A stretch of DNA of 64,000 bases from Costus lasius (lineage: Eukaryota; Streptophyta; Magnoliopsida; Zingiberales; Costaceae), in the NCBI GenBank assembly GCA_027563935.2, contig CM050447.1, positions 11,748,501 to 11,812,500 on the forward strand, in the 5' to 3' direction. Every line of letters begins with the position of its first letter. Position 1 is the first letter of the stretch. This document shows positions 1-11,386 of this stretch, in pieces. The position numbers were made by a program, and so were the translations under genes. The notes under the pieces are model-generated. The model did not search any database. It saw only the letters and a list, made by a program, of their open reading frames with translations, and was not told the origin of the DNA.

Positions 1-2
1 TG

Positions 3-3000
3 TTACCATGCTCTTTAAGTGAAAAGAGTTTAGAAAATGCTGATGACTCTGGATCCAAACCTCCTCGGAATAGTTTGAAGCTCACCATGGGGAGGTCAGA
101 CAAACTTATCATGGTATCTTCATCTTTGGCTTCTAATGCATCAGAGAGAGAAATTAGCTCTAGTATCACAACAGATGCAAAAGAAAAGAATCCATTGATT
201 CAGGAAGTTCAAGACAAGTTGATAGATTGCAGCAGCAAAGAAATTATGGTAAAAGAGCGTGTACATGAAGAAGATACTAGTGCAATCGCAGCCGCAGTTA
301 ACTCTTCAGAATTTTCTTTTCAAATGAACGAGTCAAATATATATGAATCAGGGCAGAACTTTGATCAGGCAGGGAAATCACAAGAGGTTAGAAATGAATT
401 AGAGGAAGCTGCAAAAGGCCATGATGCAGATTTCATGTTAAAGTTGACACGAAATGAATCAAAAGTGGATGAAAATAATCCAACAAAAAGTCAAGATATA
501 ACCAATGACCATGGAAGTCCTATTGGTCCACCTGCTAGTATAGAACATATTTTAGCCACTCATCAGCATAGTATTAAGCAAAGTGTTGGTACAATGCCTA
601 GTGATTTGGCTGTATCTAGCCGGAAATCTCTTGGGGAGAAGGAAGATAGCAGTTTTACTAGTGAAAGACTGAGGACTATTGAACTGTCTGTGAGGTCACC
701 TCCACACTCCGGTGGAAGCATTTATGGTCCCAATGAACAATGCAAAGAAGATGTTAAAGAAATCGATATCCAAGAAGATGTATGTAATACTAGCACAAAC
801 TCTGTCACAGATGATGGTAGGGATGAAGATGACAATGAAAGTACAAGCTCAGGATCAAGTAATGTTAATTGTGTTTCTAGAGTTAATGGAAGGGGCTTTT
901 CCAGTCATAAAGTCCATGAATTGGAGCTGAGGGTAAAGTTACTAGAAGCAGAGCTTAGAGAAGCTGCTGTCCTAGAGTTAGGCCTTTATTCCATAGTAGC
1001 TGAGCATGCGAGTTCAACACATAAAGTCCATACTCCTGCTCGAAGGCTTTCGAGGCTGTATAATCATGCTTCAATACTATGGTCAACTGAAAGAAGAGCT
1101 CGTGCTGCTAGAAGTATTGCATCAGGACTAGCATTGGCTGCAAAAGCCTGTGGAAATGATGTGGCAAGGCAAGTATCATATTCTTTTTTCTTAGATTGAA
1201 GCAGCTATATCTAGGAGATCAAAGTATAAAAGTAGTAGACTCTATAGCAACTATCCACTTAAAGTTCACAATCTTAGTTAAGATTGTCATGATAGAAATG
1301 CTAGTCTTGCTTGCTAATCACCCGGTTGATTATCTTCTTGTTATTTTTATGTTGCTAGTTTGACCTTTAAAGCTGTACATTTGTGCCATACATATCACTT
1401 AGCTACATCAGTTTTGATCAAATTTTCTTCTTGTCACAACAGGTTGACCTTTTGGTTATCAAATTCGATTGTTCTCAGAGCCATTGTAACTGAAACTACT
1501 AAAAGTCAAGATGTTCCAAATTTTACTAGTACTCATTTCACGAGTCATGGTTCTGTAAAGCTACCAAAGAGCAAACCTTCCCCTTTGAGATGGGAATCTA
1601 TTTCTCAGAAGAATGACAAGTTATCTTTTTCTGAAGAGTTTGGGGACTGGGAAGACCCTGAGACCTTCATATCTGCATTAGAAAAGATTGAAACCTGGAT
1701 ATTCTTTCGAACTGTTGAGTCCGTATGGTGGCAGGTTCATGTTCTTTTGCCATGAATGATCCACATATGTTTTTTGTGCTATAAACTATCCCGTTGTAGA
1801 ATCTCCTCCAAGGATGACTAATTTCATTTTCATTTCTTTCAGACTTTAACTCCATGTATGCATTCTGGCAATGAAGACAGTGACAACCAGTTGGTTTCAC
1901 GTCCAAAAAAAAGCTACAAAAGGACAGAGAGCATTGGCGATCAACCAAAAACAAACCTGTCAATCAAACTTTGGAATAAAGCTTTCAAGGATTCCTCTGA
2001 ACGACTTTGTCCTCTTCGGAGTGAAGGACTTGAGTGTGGCTGCTTGCCTATGTTAGCTAGGCTGGTGAGTGTAAATTGCAGTTTTACATTGACGTAGATC
2101 TGATTTCTGTCCATTATCCACAACAATTTTTTTTTTCTTTTTTGCAAAGTTACAAAACATGTTTCACTCGACCCAATTCCACCCGATTCTTTTATTAAAA
2201 AGATCAGTGTCCATGCCAATATTCATATCTAAATTCATACAAACAAATAGAATAAAGTATCCTTGACGTAACAAATCTGCATCAGTCACCCATCATTTCT
2301 ACCTAAATGATTGTGCCAATCACATGGATGAATTACCAGTCAGCTGGAAATACATGCATGGATGACAAACAAGGTTGGAGCCCTCGTTAGGAACCCCAAA
2401 TTGCTCCTGCTCTTGTAACCATGTCTATGTGTATACATGTCACTGTTACTCCTGATACTTTATTCGTTGTATGTGATTGATGTCATACGACGGTTCCATG
2501 TGTAAGGTCAAATGACGGTTCCATGTAATAAAATATTTTCTTCATATAATAAAATTTTAAGGTGCATTAATTATTTGAAACACTAATTATTAAATTATAT
2601 ATATATATATATATATATAATTAATTAATTAATTAATTTTGAATTGATGGCTTAACAAATTAATACAAGAAATCTTTTGTCAATCGAACTCATACTTTAA
2701 CCATGGATTTACACTAATATCATCGCATTGATGCTCATGAAACAAGATTCCAATTGAGCATGTAATGATATGCTAGTATATCTATTTTTAGCATCTGTTA
2801 CCATTAAGATTATAATTAAAGGTCAAGTGTGTTTTACAATCACCATTCAATGATTGACCTCAATGAGATAAGGTGGTCCAAGAACTTCTTACTAATATAC
2901 CATGTAAAAATACTAATATTTATTAAAGATAAAATTCTTACTAATATCTCACGTTCATACAAGTGAATAGCGGCATCTCATGAATGATTGTAGGAAAGAA

Positions 3001-4519
3001 TACTATTAATGTATTCCTTCCATATTCCATTGGCTCACACGTTATGATTGCAACAATATGATGCTACGAATAATCTTCACAGTAGTACTAATTGATGATT
3101 GTACTCAGAAGAATGAATTGCAATTCATTTGTATTATAGACCTTTCCAAGATGAAATTGCCTAATTAATCCAAATTTCAACAATGAAGTACCCCGATTAC
3201 AATTGGCAATCATTTCTAGCTGTCAATGTTGAAATTTTACGACATATTCTATTTTCAGGTGATGGAACAATGTGTGGCGAGACTTGATGTGGCTATGTTT
3301 AATGCTATATTACGTGAATCAGATGATGAAATTCCAACTGATCCTGTGTCAGATCCAATATGTGACTCCAAGGTTCTCCCGGTTCGTACTGGTGAATTAA
3401 GCTTTGGATCCGGAGCTCAACTTAAAAATGCGGTTAGTGGCAACACAATTTCCTCATATAGACAATTGATATATTTAAAAGTTCCTTGTATTTTCTCATA
3501 TGTGATTGATGAGGGTGTAGAAAAGGATTATTATGTCCTAAACACATATGTGATTGATCTCTGCTTTTACATTTTGACAGGTTGGGAATTGGTCTAGACG
3601 GCTGACTGATCTATTTGGTATGGATTCGGATGACTCTTCCGTCGAAGGGAATGATCAGGATACTAGTACACCAGTTGCAGCATCCTACAAATCCTTCCAT
3701 CTTCTAAATGTACTTAGTGATCTTCTAATGCTCCCAAAGGACCTGCTTTTGGAAAAGTCGATTAGAAAAGAGGTATGGCCCTATATTAGAGCCTTTATCT
3801 TGATTGGTGGCACTTGCTACTTTGCACATATGAGGTGATCTTATTTCATATATAAATCTTTGCTTCGTGAAGGTATGCTTGACATTTAGTCCAACTTTGA
3901 TCAAGCATATTCTTGAAAGGTTCCTACCTGATGAATTTTGTCCAGATCCAATTCCATGTAGTGCTCTTGAGGCTTTGGAATCTGAGGTTAGTACTAAAGA
4001 ACTTTGTCACCCTCCAATTAGAACAATGTACATAACATATCAACGATAGTCGATCAATTTTAAGAAGCTTATTGTTCTTCGCCAACCCTACCTTCACGAC
4101 AGTATCATGATATTAGTTTTAGTGCTGTAGTGCATGCCTTTTGTTATCTTGATACCCTATGATTGACTATCTGAGAAGTTTATTCTGGTTTCAAGTATGA
4201 TCAGGAATATCTTGACAGCAGCCCGGAAGAGTTTAGAAACATTCCCTGCTGTGCATCTTCAGTCATCTACTCTCCTCCATCAATTACTTGGATAAAGAGC
4301 ATCGTTGGAGAAATACGAAGTGCATTGCTTCTGCGGAGTGGATCTTCTGTTTTTCGGAAATGCCACACAAGTGATGATGAGCTAGAAGAACTGGATTCAT
4401 CTCTTGCTTCAATCATCACCGACAAATTCCCTACTCCAAAATCTGAGACCAAAGAACATGGGGGGTCTAATGCTATCAGATACCAGTTGCTCCGTGAGGT
4501 TTGGAGAGATGATTATTAG
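3..4519 (+). CDS. Plant NT-C2 (EEIG1/EHBP1-like) family protein, 3' part, seven exons
   Basis: I recognise this as the C-terminal part of a plant-specific NT-C2 family protein (resembling Arabidopsis At3g01810). The NT-C2 domain would lie upstream of the window, so the gene is partial at its 5' end. Exons by splice signals and frame: 3-1168, 1443-1734, 1843-2064, 3259-3432, 3581-3772, 3873-3986 and 4205-4519, with TAG at 4517-4519. Exon 1 is Ser/Glu/Asp-rich and ends in a conserved coiled-coil-like block (KVHELELRVKLLEAELREAA). The later exons carry the family's conserved core: LTFWLSNSIVLRAIV, the VESVWWQ motif, MEQCVARLDVAMFNAILRES and the final YQLLREVW. All seven exons join in frame with no stop. 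The molecular role is poorly defined; C2-type N-termini suggest membrane binding. Intron 1 appears to be a GC-AG intron, and intron 3 is long and AT-rich. Confidence 0.88.
1169..1442 (+). other. GC-AG intron of the NT-C2 gene
   Basis: The exon ends ...GTG GCA AG and the intron begins GCAAGTATC, then ends CACAACAG before G TTG ACC TTT TGG. Joining there gives the conserved reading ACGNDVAR-LTFWLSN. The nearby GT at 1173 would break the frame, so the GC donor is the better choice. AAG|GCAAGT is the usual consensus of GC-AG introns. Confidence 0.8.
2065..3258 (+). other. Long AT-rich intron 3 of the NT-C2 gene
   Basis: The intron is about 1.2 kb with donor GTGAGTG and acceptor TTTTCAG. It holds a (TA)n run near 2598-2618, followed by AATT repeats. 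I see no ORF or transposon ends in it. Confidence 0.7.
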
Positions 4520-4641
4520 TCTTTGATTCTTCTTTTATTTTTTGGCTTAATATATGTACAGTTTCGACGAATAATATCCTCGTATGTATAGTCTGTTTTC
4601 TTTGTCCCCTGGAATCGAATAAGAAGCGTGCTTTCCCGAGT

Positions 4642-6081
4642 TGTCACGCCCCGGTCGGATCGGCCTAAAAACAACGCTTATCCGTTGTCTCAGAGCCGTC
4701 CGGCGGAACACCGGAACGTGATCGCGCTAGGGTTTCCGGACCGAATCTCGTGCCCAAACTCGAAACCCTAGTTCCCGCTCAATTTTTCTCCCAAATTACA
4801 ATTCACTCAAGGAAAGGATTGGAAAACCCTAACCCTAATTCCCAAATCAGGAAATCAAAATACCTCTTTTCCAATTTTGACCGAAGTCAAAATTAACACC
4901 AAATTAATCGAACTTCACTGTTCCAACTCGGTCGTTCGAATCGTTCGTGCTGACGTCAGCCGACGATTAAATCCTTCGCCGCGAAATCGCTCTCCGGGTG
5001 ACGTCTTGCTGGCGTCAGCGACAAATTCGCGATTTCGAATTTGCGCCGCCAATTTTGACTCGGCTCTGCTTACGTTCGCTTGCGTCAGCCGCCTGCGTCG
5101 TCTTCAACCTTCGTCTCCGCAGTGCGAACGGAGCAGAGCGCCGCCTGTGTCGTCTTCACGCGAACGCTGCCGCGTTCGCTAGTTCACCGAAGAGAAACGG
5201 ACCGACGCGCCGCCTGCGCTTTGCCCGAACCGCTACGACGTCGCCCGGTAGCCACCTGCCACCGGACCCGTCACCGAACCACCGGAAGCAGGGGAAGAGC
5301 CGTCGCCGGAGAAGACGAGTTCGTAGGGGAAACCTTCCTCTTTATTCTCAATAATAAACGAGTACAAAACCCCTCACCTCCTCTCGTCGCTCCTCTCGTC
5401 ACTCTTCCTCACGTCGCCGGTCATCGCCGGTTACAACCGCTTCATCGTCTTTCTCTCGCCTCGACGCTCGTCGTCGCCGGCTCACTCATGCTCACCGCTG
5501 GTAACGGGCTCTCGCCCTGGAGGGGCGTCCTCCCCGACCCGCCGGGAAAGCCGCTGTGCGTCGCGCGCTCCCCTTTGTGGTGTCGCCTCCGCGCACCCCG
5601 AACTCCATCCTCTGCGTCTGGTTTTAAAGGGAAGGGAGACGCCTCCGTCTCCCTCTGAACCGCTCCAGCCGCCCTTTTCGGACTTCGTCGACTACTCGTC
5701 ACGCGGCCGCATCTGTCGTCCGCGTCCGTCGCTGCAGCTCCGCGTCCTTCGCGTGGAGTTCGTCGCTCGCCGAAGTTCTCGCGCCGTTGTCCGCTTTCCA
5801 CGCGAAGACTCCGCTGCCCTGCATCTCTCGTGCGCCGAGTTCCGCGTCTTCCGCAACTGTCGCCGAAACCTCCGAAAACCTCGCCAGCTGTTTCCTCCGG
5901 AGTTGCGCCGTCCACGCCTGTCGTTCGATGCCGTGTTCGCACGCTGCAACGCGCACGCATGGTTGCGATGCTCGCGTGATTTGCTTGGTCAACCTCCTCA
6001 GTTGACCGGGCTTCTTCTTATGGGCCTGGGTTTGGGTTGTCCACCGGGCCTTGAGCCGAACCGTCTGACCCAGGCCTGACA
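4642..6081. mobile_element. Solo LTR (1440 bp) with TSD CGAGT
   Basis: The element begins TGTCACGCC and ends GGCCTGACA, short inverted termini of TG...CA type. The five bases on each side are identical: CGAGT at 4637-4641 and CGAGT at 6082-6086. Terminal dinucleotides plus a 5-bp target duplication are the signature of an integrated LTR. No gag, pol, primer-binding site or second LTR is present, so a solo LTR left by recombination between two LTRs is the simplest reading. It is much more GC-rich than its surroundings. The arginine/proline-rich ORFs within it look like composition artefacts. It lies 122 bp after the stop codon of the NT-C2 gene, so it could supply or interrupt that gene's 3' UTR. 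Confidence 0.88.
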
Positions 6082-6086
6082 CGAGT

Positions 6087-7210
6087 CATTTTGGACCGGT
6101 GTCCAGTGATGTTACTCCCTCGCATGGTTTTCATTAGATGATCTATGTAGACTTGCATAAGTCAACATACATATGACCTCTCAAATGAATATAGATGTGA
6201 TACTATTAGGGGCAATTTCAAAATTTATTAAATAGGTGAAATTACATAAATAATAACAAACATTTCTAATTCATTTGATGATCTATGTACAAACCGTTAT
6301 GTGTTGGTCCGGGTTTTAACCTACACGCTGGTCTAGAACCGGTTTAACACCAAACGATTTCGATGTATTTTGTCTCACCTCATCTATTTTGGACCAAGTT
6401 GTAGGAGAAAGTTGTACCATGAAAAGATTGCACAGATTTTAAGTATTTTATTTTATTTGTATATAAAATTTTAAATTCGATTTAGTTAACTCTATTGGAC
6501 GATGATACGACTATCATAATTTTAATTGTGACGTCATGTTACATATTTTGTCAATAAAAAATAATAATAAAAAAACAGCTATGTTGCCGTGTTGATAAAC
6601 TACAAGTTTTTAGTTAACTTTCTTTTAATTAATATAAAGCGTGGCTTTTGTTAATGTGGCATGTTTTGTTCCCAATAACATCTTCAGCCATATTGTTAGA
6701 ATACGTTAAATAAATTTACAAACATGATACTAGACAATTAAATATAAGTATAAAACTCATGTTCGAAACTAAAATTAAGAGTAAAATTTGTTTATGACTT
6801 GTGTAATTAAATTAAAAATAAAATTATGAAAGATAAGCTTTTAGTTTTCTTCACACATGAATTGGATAATTGTTTGACTTATGTAATTAAATTAAAACTA
6901 CGATTATGAAATACAAGTTTTTATTTTTTTTTCACTAGTATTCATATGAAAAGGCCAGGTAAATCAGATAATTGTTAAGGTATACACCATTTAAAAAATT
7001 AGGATGCAAACAAACACTTAAATTGTGTGGTGTGGAGGTGCTATGATGATAGATTTCTCCTAATGACTTTTATAAATGTACCAATAGCATAGTTTCAAAA
7101 TCCGAGTCTAATATATATGTCACCGTAAATAGCACTGTCAAAATACGACACAATATACTAATATGATATGATATATTATAAAATTTCGTAGGTTTAGATA
7201 AGGTTAATTA
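6087..7210. other. AT-rich intergenic DNA, no gene seen
   Basis: No open frame or RNA gene is visible. Around 6780-6940 a stretch of roughly 70 bp (containing TTATGACTTGTGTAATTAAA and a relative) is present twice in tandem. Otherwise it looks like decayed repeat DNA. Confidence 0.6.
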
Positions 7211-7672
7211 TGTTGGAATTATAAATGAGTTAATTGACTCGTTACTGATTGATTTGTCTGGAACTGTAGCATCGAAGATTCAACCAGATGCTACTACTAT
7301 TGACGCGTCGATGTAGCAGTTAAACACAAGGAGCTTTCGGCTGATAGCAGAAAAGAGAGTCGCGAGAGAGAAGAACAAAAGAGTGCAAGATCCTTCTGAC
7401 CGATGGCGCATGTTTCATATTATAGAGATAATAGAGACGCCCACAGACAGAGGCTATTTTTGGTTGGCCATGCGAGCGCATGTCTGCCCCTAAATGGGTA
7501 GCAGTTCGGCCATAATTAAGACGGGTTTAATACGTCTTAATTATTTACCAAAATAGGAATAAATAATATTTGGGCAAAAAAAAAATAAACAGTAAATTAG
7601 TGCCCGATAAAAAATTAAATAAACACACTTAATGGGTTTGGGCTTTTTGGGTTTTCCCTAAAAGTTCCAACA
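7211..7672. mobile_element. Probable small solo LTR (copia-like)
   Basis: The stretch begins TGTTGGAA and ends TTCCAACA, a perfect 8-bp terminal inverted repeat of TG...CA type, which is common in plant copia LTRs. The flanks (AATTA on the left, ACTTG on the right) do not match, so there is no clean target duplication. It could be a decayed solo LTR, or a chance pairing. No coding sequence is present. Confidence 0.45.
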
Positions 7673-7689
7673 ACTTGGTGGGTTGTATG

Positions 7690-8110
7690 TAGGTGTGTGC
7701 AAAAAAAATCGTCGAATTGTAGTTAACCAAATCGATTTTTCGGTTAATTGTACCGAATGATTCTTAAACGGTCGATTTTTTATTCATTAATCGGTTATCA
7801 GTTCGGGACTTAGCTGAACTGCGGTTAATCGAACCGAACCATTATATAATATTTATTTATATATATAAATAATTATTTTATATAAAAATTGAACCGGTTA
7901 ATTGTCGAAAACTAACGCTTAACTGAAAATCGATGCTTAACCAAAAGTATTTTTATTTATTTATCTTAAATTATTTTATAATTTTAAATATTTTTTTGTA
8001 TATAAAGAATCTGGTTAACTATCGGTTTTCGGTTAACTGTATCGAAAAATTGATTAATTGAATATTTATTAACCGGTGCAAATGGTTATTATTTTCTCCA
8101 AACTGATTCA
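7690..8110. repeat. MITE-like repeat rich in CGGTTAA/TTAACCG motifs
   Basis: The stretch repeats GGTTAA/TTAACC-type words on both strands around an AT-rich core near 7846-7880. This is typical of short non-autonomous DNA transposons in plants. The exact ends are unclear. The right half recurs at 32306-32560, directly after the Tat 3' LTR, so that LTR appears to have landed inside a copy of this repeat. Confidence 0.45.
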
Positions 8111-8297
8111 AAATACCGGCTCAATTGTATGATATTTTCACCTTTTTACTTTGCATCTTTTGTTGTATGAAAATTTAAAGCGGACATTGAGTAGCATAAA
8201 TTACAAAGTCAAATGAAGAATGATAAGTTGGGGGTACTGTTGTAAAATTTTTTTCATATCGAACATTTTTTTTGTAGCGGGGCAGCGGAGTTTTACA

Positions 8298-8609
8298 GTG
8301 TACCTCATTTTTTAATTAAAAAGTTTTTTTTAATTTTTTTATAGAAATAATTTATACATCATAAGCTATCCAATGATACCAATATTGCTATAAATAAAAT
8401 TACAATGAAAAATTAACCTAAATATTTTACATACAAAACAAAAGCGAATAGTACTTTTTAGTTTTATGTAAATTGTTTAGGTTAATTTCTCATTATGTGT
8501 AATCTTGTTCATAGCAATATTAGTACCATTGGATAGCTTAGGATGTGTAAATCATTTCTATAAAAAATTTTTTTTAAAAAAAAATTTTTAATTAAAAAAT
8601 AAGGCACGC
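8298..8609. mobile_element. Foldback MITE (copy A)
   Basis: The two halves are long inverted repeats of about 140 bp. The left arm contains AAGCTATCCAATG and AATATTGCTAT; the right arm contains CATTGGATAGCTT and ATAGCAATATT. The arms flank a short spacer with AAAGCGAATAG. The outer ends read GTGTACCTCATTTTTTAATT and its near-complement. Imperfect 35-40-bp direct repeats (AAGTTGGGGGTA...) lie outside at about 8225 and 8625. It has no coding capacity. Confidence 0.7.
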
Positions 8610-8948
8610 AACTTAGAAAAATTAAGTTGGGGGTATAGCTGCAAAATTTTTTTCGATAATATCACCCTTCCCAGGAAATCCTATTAATCCACCAAGAAAA
8701 TTTTTTTCACCTTCTGTGCTTCATTGTGTTTTTTTGGACGGCTGAACTTCTGTGTAAATTGAACGACACGTGATCACCGATAAGCACTGAAATTTAAGGA
8801 GCATTTTTTTTTCCGCTCTAATCTATAGACTTCCCTAAAATATTTTAGAGAGAGGTTCTTTCTAAAAACCTTCTTCCCGTCGATTAGCTTTCAACGCCGT
8901 AGATTATGCTTTTTTTCCTTTTATTTTCTATCAACACATTCTAAATTG

Positions 8949-9714
8949 TCATGGCCATCCAAGCATTGCTCGTCTACGGCGGCCAAGCCATTCGATTACA
9001 GCAAGTCCTTGTGCTGGAGTGGTCGCACCGCTCTCTGCCGGTACTCCGAGCCATCCCCGTCTCCTAGGTTTCCCATTCGCGGTCGTCAGCTTCCACCGCC
9101 TTCTGCTCTTGTTGGGAACAAGCCTCAAGGCTACATTACAAGAGCATCTCTGTCGTCGCCGCCGCCGCCGCTGCCTCATTGCGAATCGTCGCCTTCTAGT
9201 CCCGCCACCATCCTCGACACCGTCGGGCTCCGGCCCTTCTTCACCATCACCCGCCCATCCTCCACGTGGCTACGAACCAGAGAAGCCACCCCCACCCCCA
9301 CAGCTACACACATTTGTTTCGCCGCCTTCGACTCATTACCATCCGACACTTCCTCCTTCGGCTGTTCCTCCGCTACCATTGCCATCAAATCCGAACATCA
9401 CAGCCGCCACCAATCGAGTTAACGCCGCCCCTACCGCCAGCAGAAAAGCAAGGGAAACACCACCACCACCATTGTACTCGTCGCCGCCGCATTCGCTCGA
9501 ATATGCTCCTCCCACACACAAACATCCACGTCCGGCCCAGCAATCTCCATTGCCTCCACATAAGCAAGTCTCACCTCCTCTGCCACCGAAGGAACTGCCG
9601 CCACCGCTAGCGCCGACAATGCACCACCATAGGAAGCATTCCCCGACGACTCTATCGCCTATTGTTGGCGTGTCCTACGCCTCCCCACCGCCGCCGGCGA
9701 TACCGTACTACTGA
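8949..9714 (+). pseudogene. Proline-rich, extensin-like ORF of unknown status
   Basis: A GC-rich island in AT-rich DNA with an open frame from about 9019 to a TGA at 9712-9714. The encoded sequence is dominated by Pro, Ser and His, with blocks such as PPPPPQLHTFVSPPS and PPKELPPPLAP, ending near SPPPPAIPYY. It resembles hydroxyproline-rich extracellular regions, for example those of some receptor-like kinases, but low complexity makes homology unsafe. There is no clear ATG in this frame; an ATG at 8950 reads only a short ORF. The same island recurs at 33374-34106 with a one-base shift, which argues for a duplicated gene fragment rather than a working gene. A captured exon in a repeat is possible. 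Confidence 0.35.
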
Positions 9715-9759
9715 TCCACGCCAGGCGATTACTCAGCTCTGCCTACTTTAAAGCCTGCG

Positions 9760-10330
9760 AGGACCCTTCGTTTTAATCAAAAAAGAGTCCCTTATCTTAT
9801 TTCCACATATATTAAAGATAAAATATATACATGAATCTCGAAATAGTTCTAAAGTAGAATATATATATAATAATATAGAATTCAAGTAAATTTCATAAAA
9901 TTTATATACAATAATTTAGAATCTAAGTAAATTTTATAGAATCTGTCCACAATAAAATAGGGCAAATTTCGTAAAATATATATACAATAAAATAGAATCT
10001 ATATATAATAAATTAGAATTCAAAATAAAAAATTATAAACTTTCACATTTATTAATAAGTATATTATTCTAAACTATTTATACATCCTCTAAAGAGCTCC
10101 AAAGCAATGTAGATAGATTTTATGAAATTTGTCTAGATTCTACTTTATTGTATACAGATCTATGAAATTTGCATGAATTCTACTTTATTGTATACAGATT
10201 ATATGAAATTTGTGTGGATTCTACTTTATTATATATAGATTCTATAAAATTTGCCTAAATTCTATTTATTTGCCTGGATTCTACTTTATTATATATAAAT
10301 TCTATAAAATTTATCTGGATTCTACTTTAT
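9760..10330. mobile_element. Foldback element (copy A), right arm truncated
   Basis: AT-rich DNA whose left half (words such as AAAGTAGAATATATATATAATA and AAATTTCATAAAATTTATATAC) is inverted in the right half (GATTCTACTTTATTGTATACAG units of about 50 bp). Copy B at 40441-41119 is intact. There, the outer arms CCTTCGTTTTAATCAAAAAA and TTTTTTTGATTGAAACAGG pair. In copy A the right arm stops at 10330. Confidence 0.65.
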
Positions 10331-10353
10331 GCAATTTGGGTTTTATCCACATA
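10331..10353. other. 23-bp insert identical to the copia LTR at a rearrangement junction
   Basis: Starting GCAATTTGGG and ending TCCACATA, these 23 bases match 35030-35052 and 40312-40334 inside the LTRs of the copia element. They do not belong to the foldback element on the left or to the inverted Tat fragment on the right. They look like templated filler DNA from break repair. Confidence 0.7.
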
Positions 10354-10354
10354 T

Positions 10355-10870
10355 TGGCGAATTTCATATGACCGATAGAAGTGTATAGGCTTATGGACGA
10401 AAAGCTTTCCTTTTGTACATTCTTTCTTGGCGGGGACAATAAAGGTTTTCATCTCGAAGACTTGGGATATATTAAGAGGACTGAAACCTTTAAAATAGCC
10501 TTGAGGAACTCTTAGAACTTCTACCTCGCATCCCATCATATTTCGACGTGGCATGAACCTTTGTGACCAACCTTCCTTCTCATGAGTCTCAACCATGTCA
10601 CATGCAGAGGCTGAACAGTTACTAGCCTCTGACTCGGAGTCACTCCCAAAATGAGGACATGCGGACAGAGTTGTCTTCTTCAATTTAGAAATAATCGAGC
10701 TTTGTAGTGGCGATTTCGAGGGCCGTTTTGTCGATCCTATGAAGTAGTGCGCATCTTCATATTTAATTTCATGTACTGAAAAAGGGTTGGATGTCCCCAT
10801 AAATGCGCTCTTCTTTACCCTCCTTCAAGTATTTTAAACATTGATGCAGAGTGGAGGGGACCACATAGTT
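10355..10870 (-). pseudogene. Inverted fragment of the Tat protease-linker region
   Basis: This ~516-bp stretch is the reverse complement of about 14920-15437 in the Tat polyprotein, with few differences. The minus-strand reading contains EIKYEDAHYFIGST and PHFGSDSESEASNCSAS, also seen in the + strand copy. It is bounded by copia-like filler on one side and scrambled LTR pieces on the other, so it is a rearrangement product and not a gene. Confidence 0.85.
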
Positions 10871-10925
10871 TGGGAGGTGCGTACGTCGATGTTTACCAAC
10901 ACGTCTAAACGTGTTGTTTGGGAGG
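10871..10925. other. Scrambled LTR fragments with a hairpin
   Basis: Partial repeats of the LTR motif GGGAGGTGCGTACGTCGATG are followed by AACACGTCTAAACGTGTT, a hairpin with a 6-bp stem, and then another GGGAGGTGG piece before the true LTR remnant starts. It looks like a multi-step repair junction. Confidence 0.6.
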
Positions 10926-11381
10926 TGGAATAATTCTCCAAGCCAAATATCCAACACATCTAAACGCAACTACGGTGGAATATTGTTTGGGAGGTGCGTA
11001 CGTCGATGTTTACCATCGGGGAGTAGCTCCTCAATATAACATCGGGCTGCCTAGACCGGATATCACTCAACGAAATACTCCAAAGCCAAACGCCCGACGG
11101 ACACAAGATACTCAAATTGATGAAAAAGCCCATTTTCTTACCGTTTAAATATCACGCCAAATTTTGTATTTTTATCACGTTTATAAATGATATTGTTCAA
11201 CTTGTTTCTCTTGTCCTGTTGCGTACTATAGATCTCTTAATCAAAGGTTCTCTAATTTTAGGGGTAATTAACAAGCAGCTCATTGGAAGCCAGAATCCAT
11301 AAACAAAAAGCCTTATTAATTTAAGGTGAATTTGAAATGGTCATAATGCGTTCTTTAATATAGCACAATTTTGACCCCACA
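10926..11381 (+). mobile_element. Truncated 5' LTR of the Tat element (3'-most ~456 bp)
   Basis: This is almost identical to 31809-32262 and ends ...GACCCCACA. It is followed directly by a primer-binding-site-like sequence, so it is the end of the 5' LTR. The upstream part of the LTR is missing and replaced by the inverted fragment. The LTR hairpin motif is present at 10990-11030. Confidence 0.85.
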
Positions 11382-11386
11382 ATTTC

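Larger units (their letters stand above)
7850..10330. repeat. Duplicated segment, copy A
   Basis: About 2.5 kb here is nearly identical to 32265-34106 plus 40358-41035 (copy B, which is interrupted by a copia element). The segment holds a foldback MITE, a GC-rich proline-rich ORF and a second foldback element. Copy A is cut short at 10330 inside the right arm of the second foldback, where a scrambled junction begins. Confidence 0.85.

Noticed and set aside
4877..6082. Overlapping Arg/Pro/Ala-rich ORFs on both strands
   Set aside because: They lie wholly within the GC-rich solo LTR, overlap each other in several frames and have no family motifs.
10327..10800. 157-codon minus-strand ORF as an independent gene
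   Set aside because: It is the inverted duplicate of the Tat protease-linker region.
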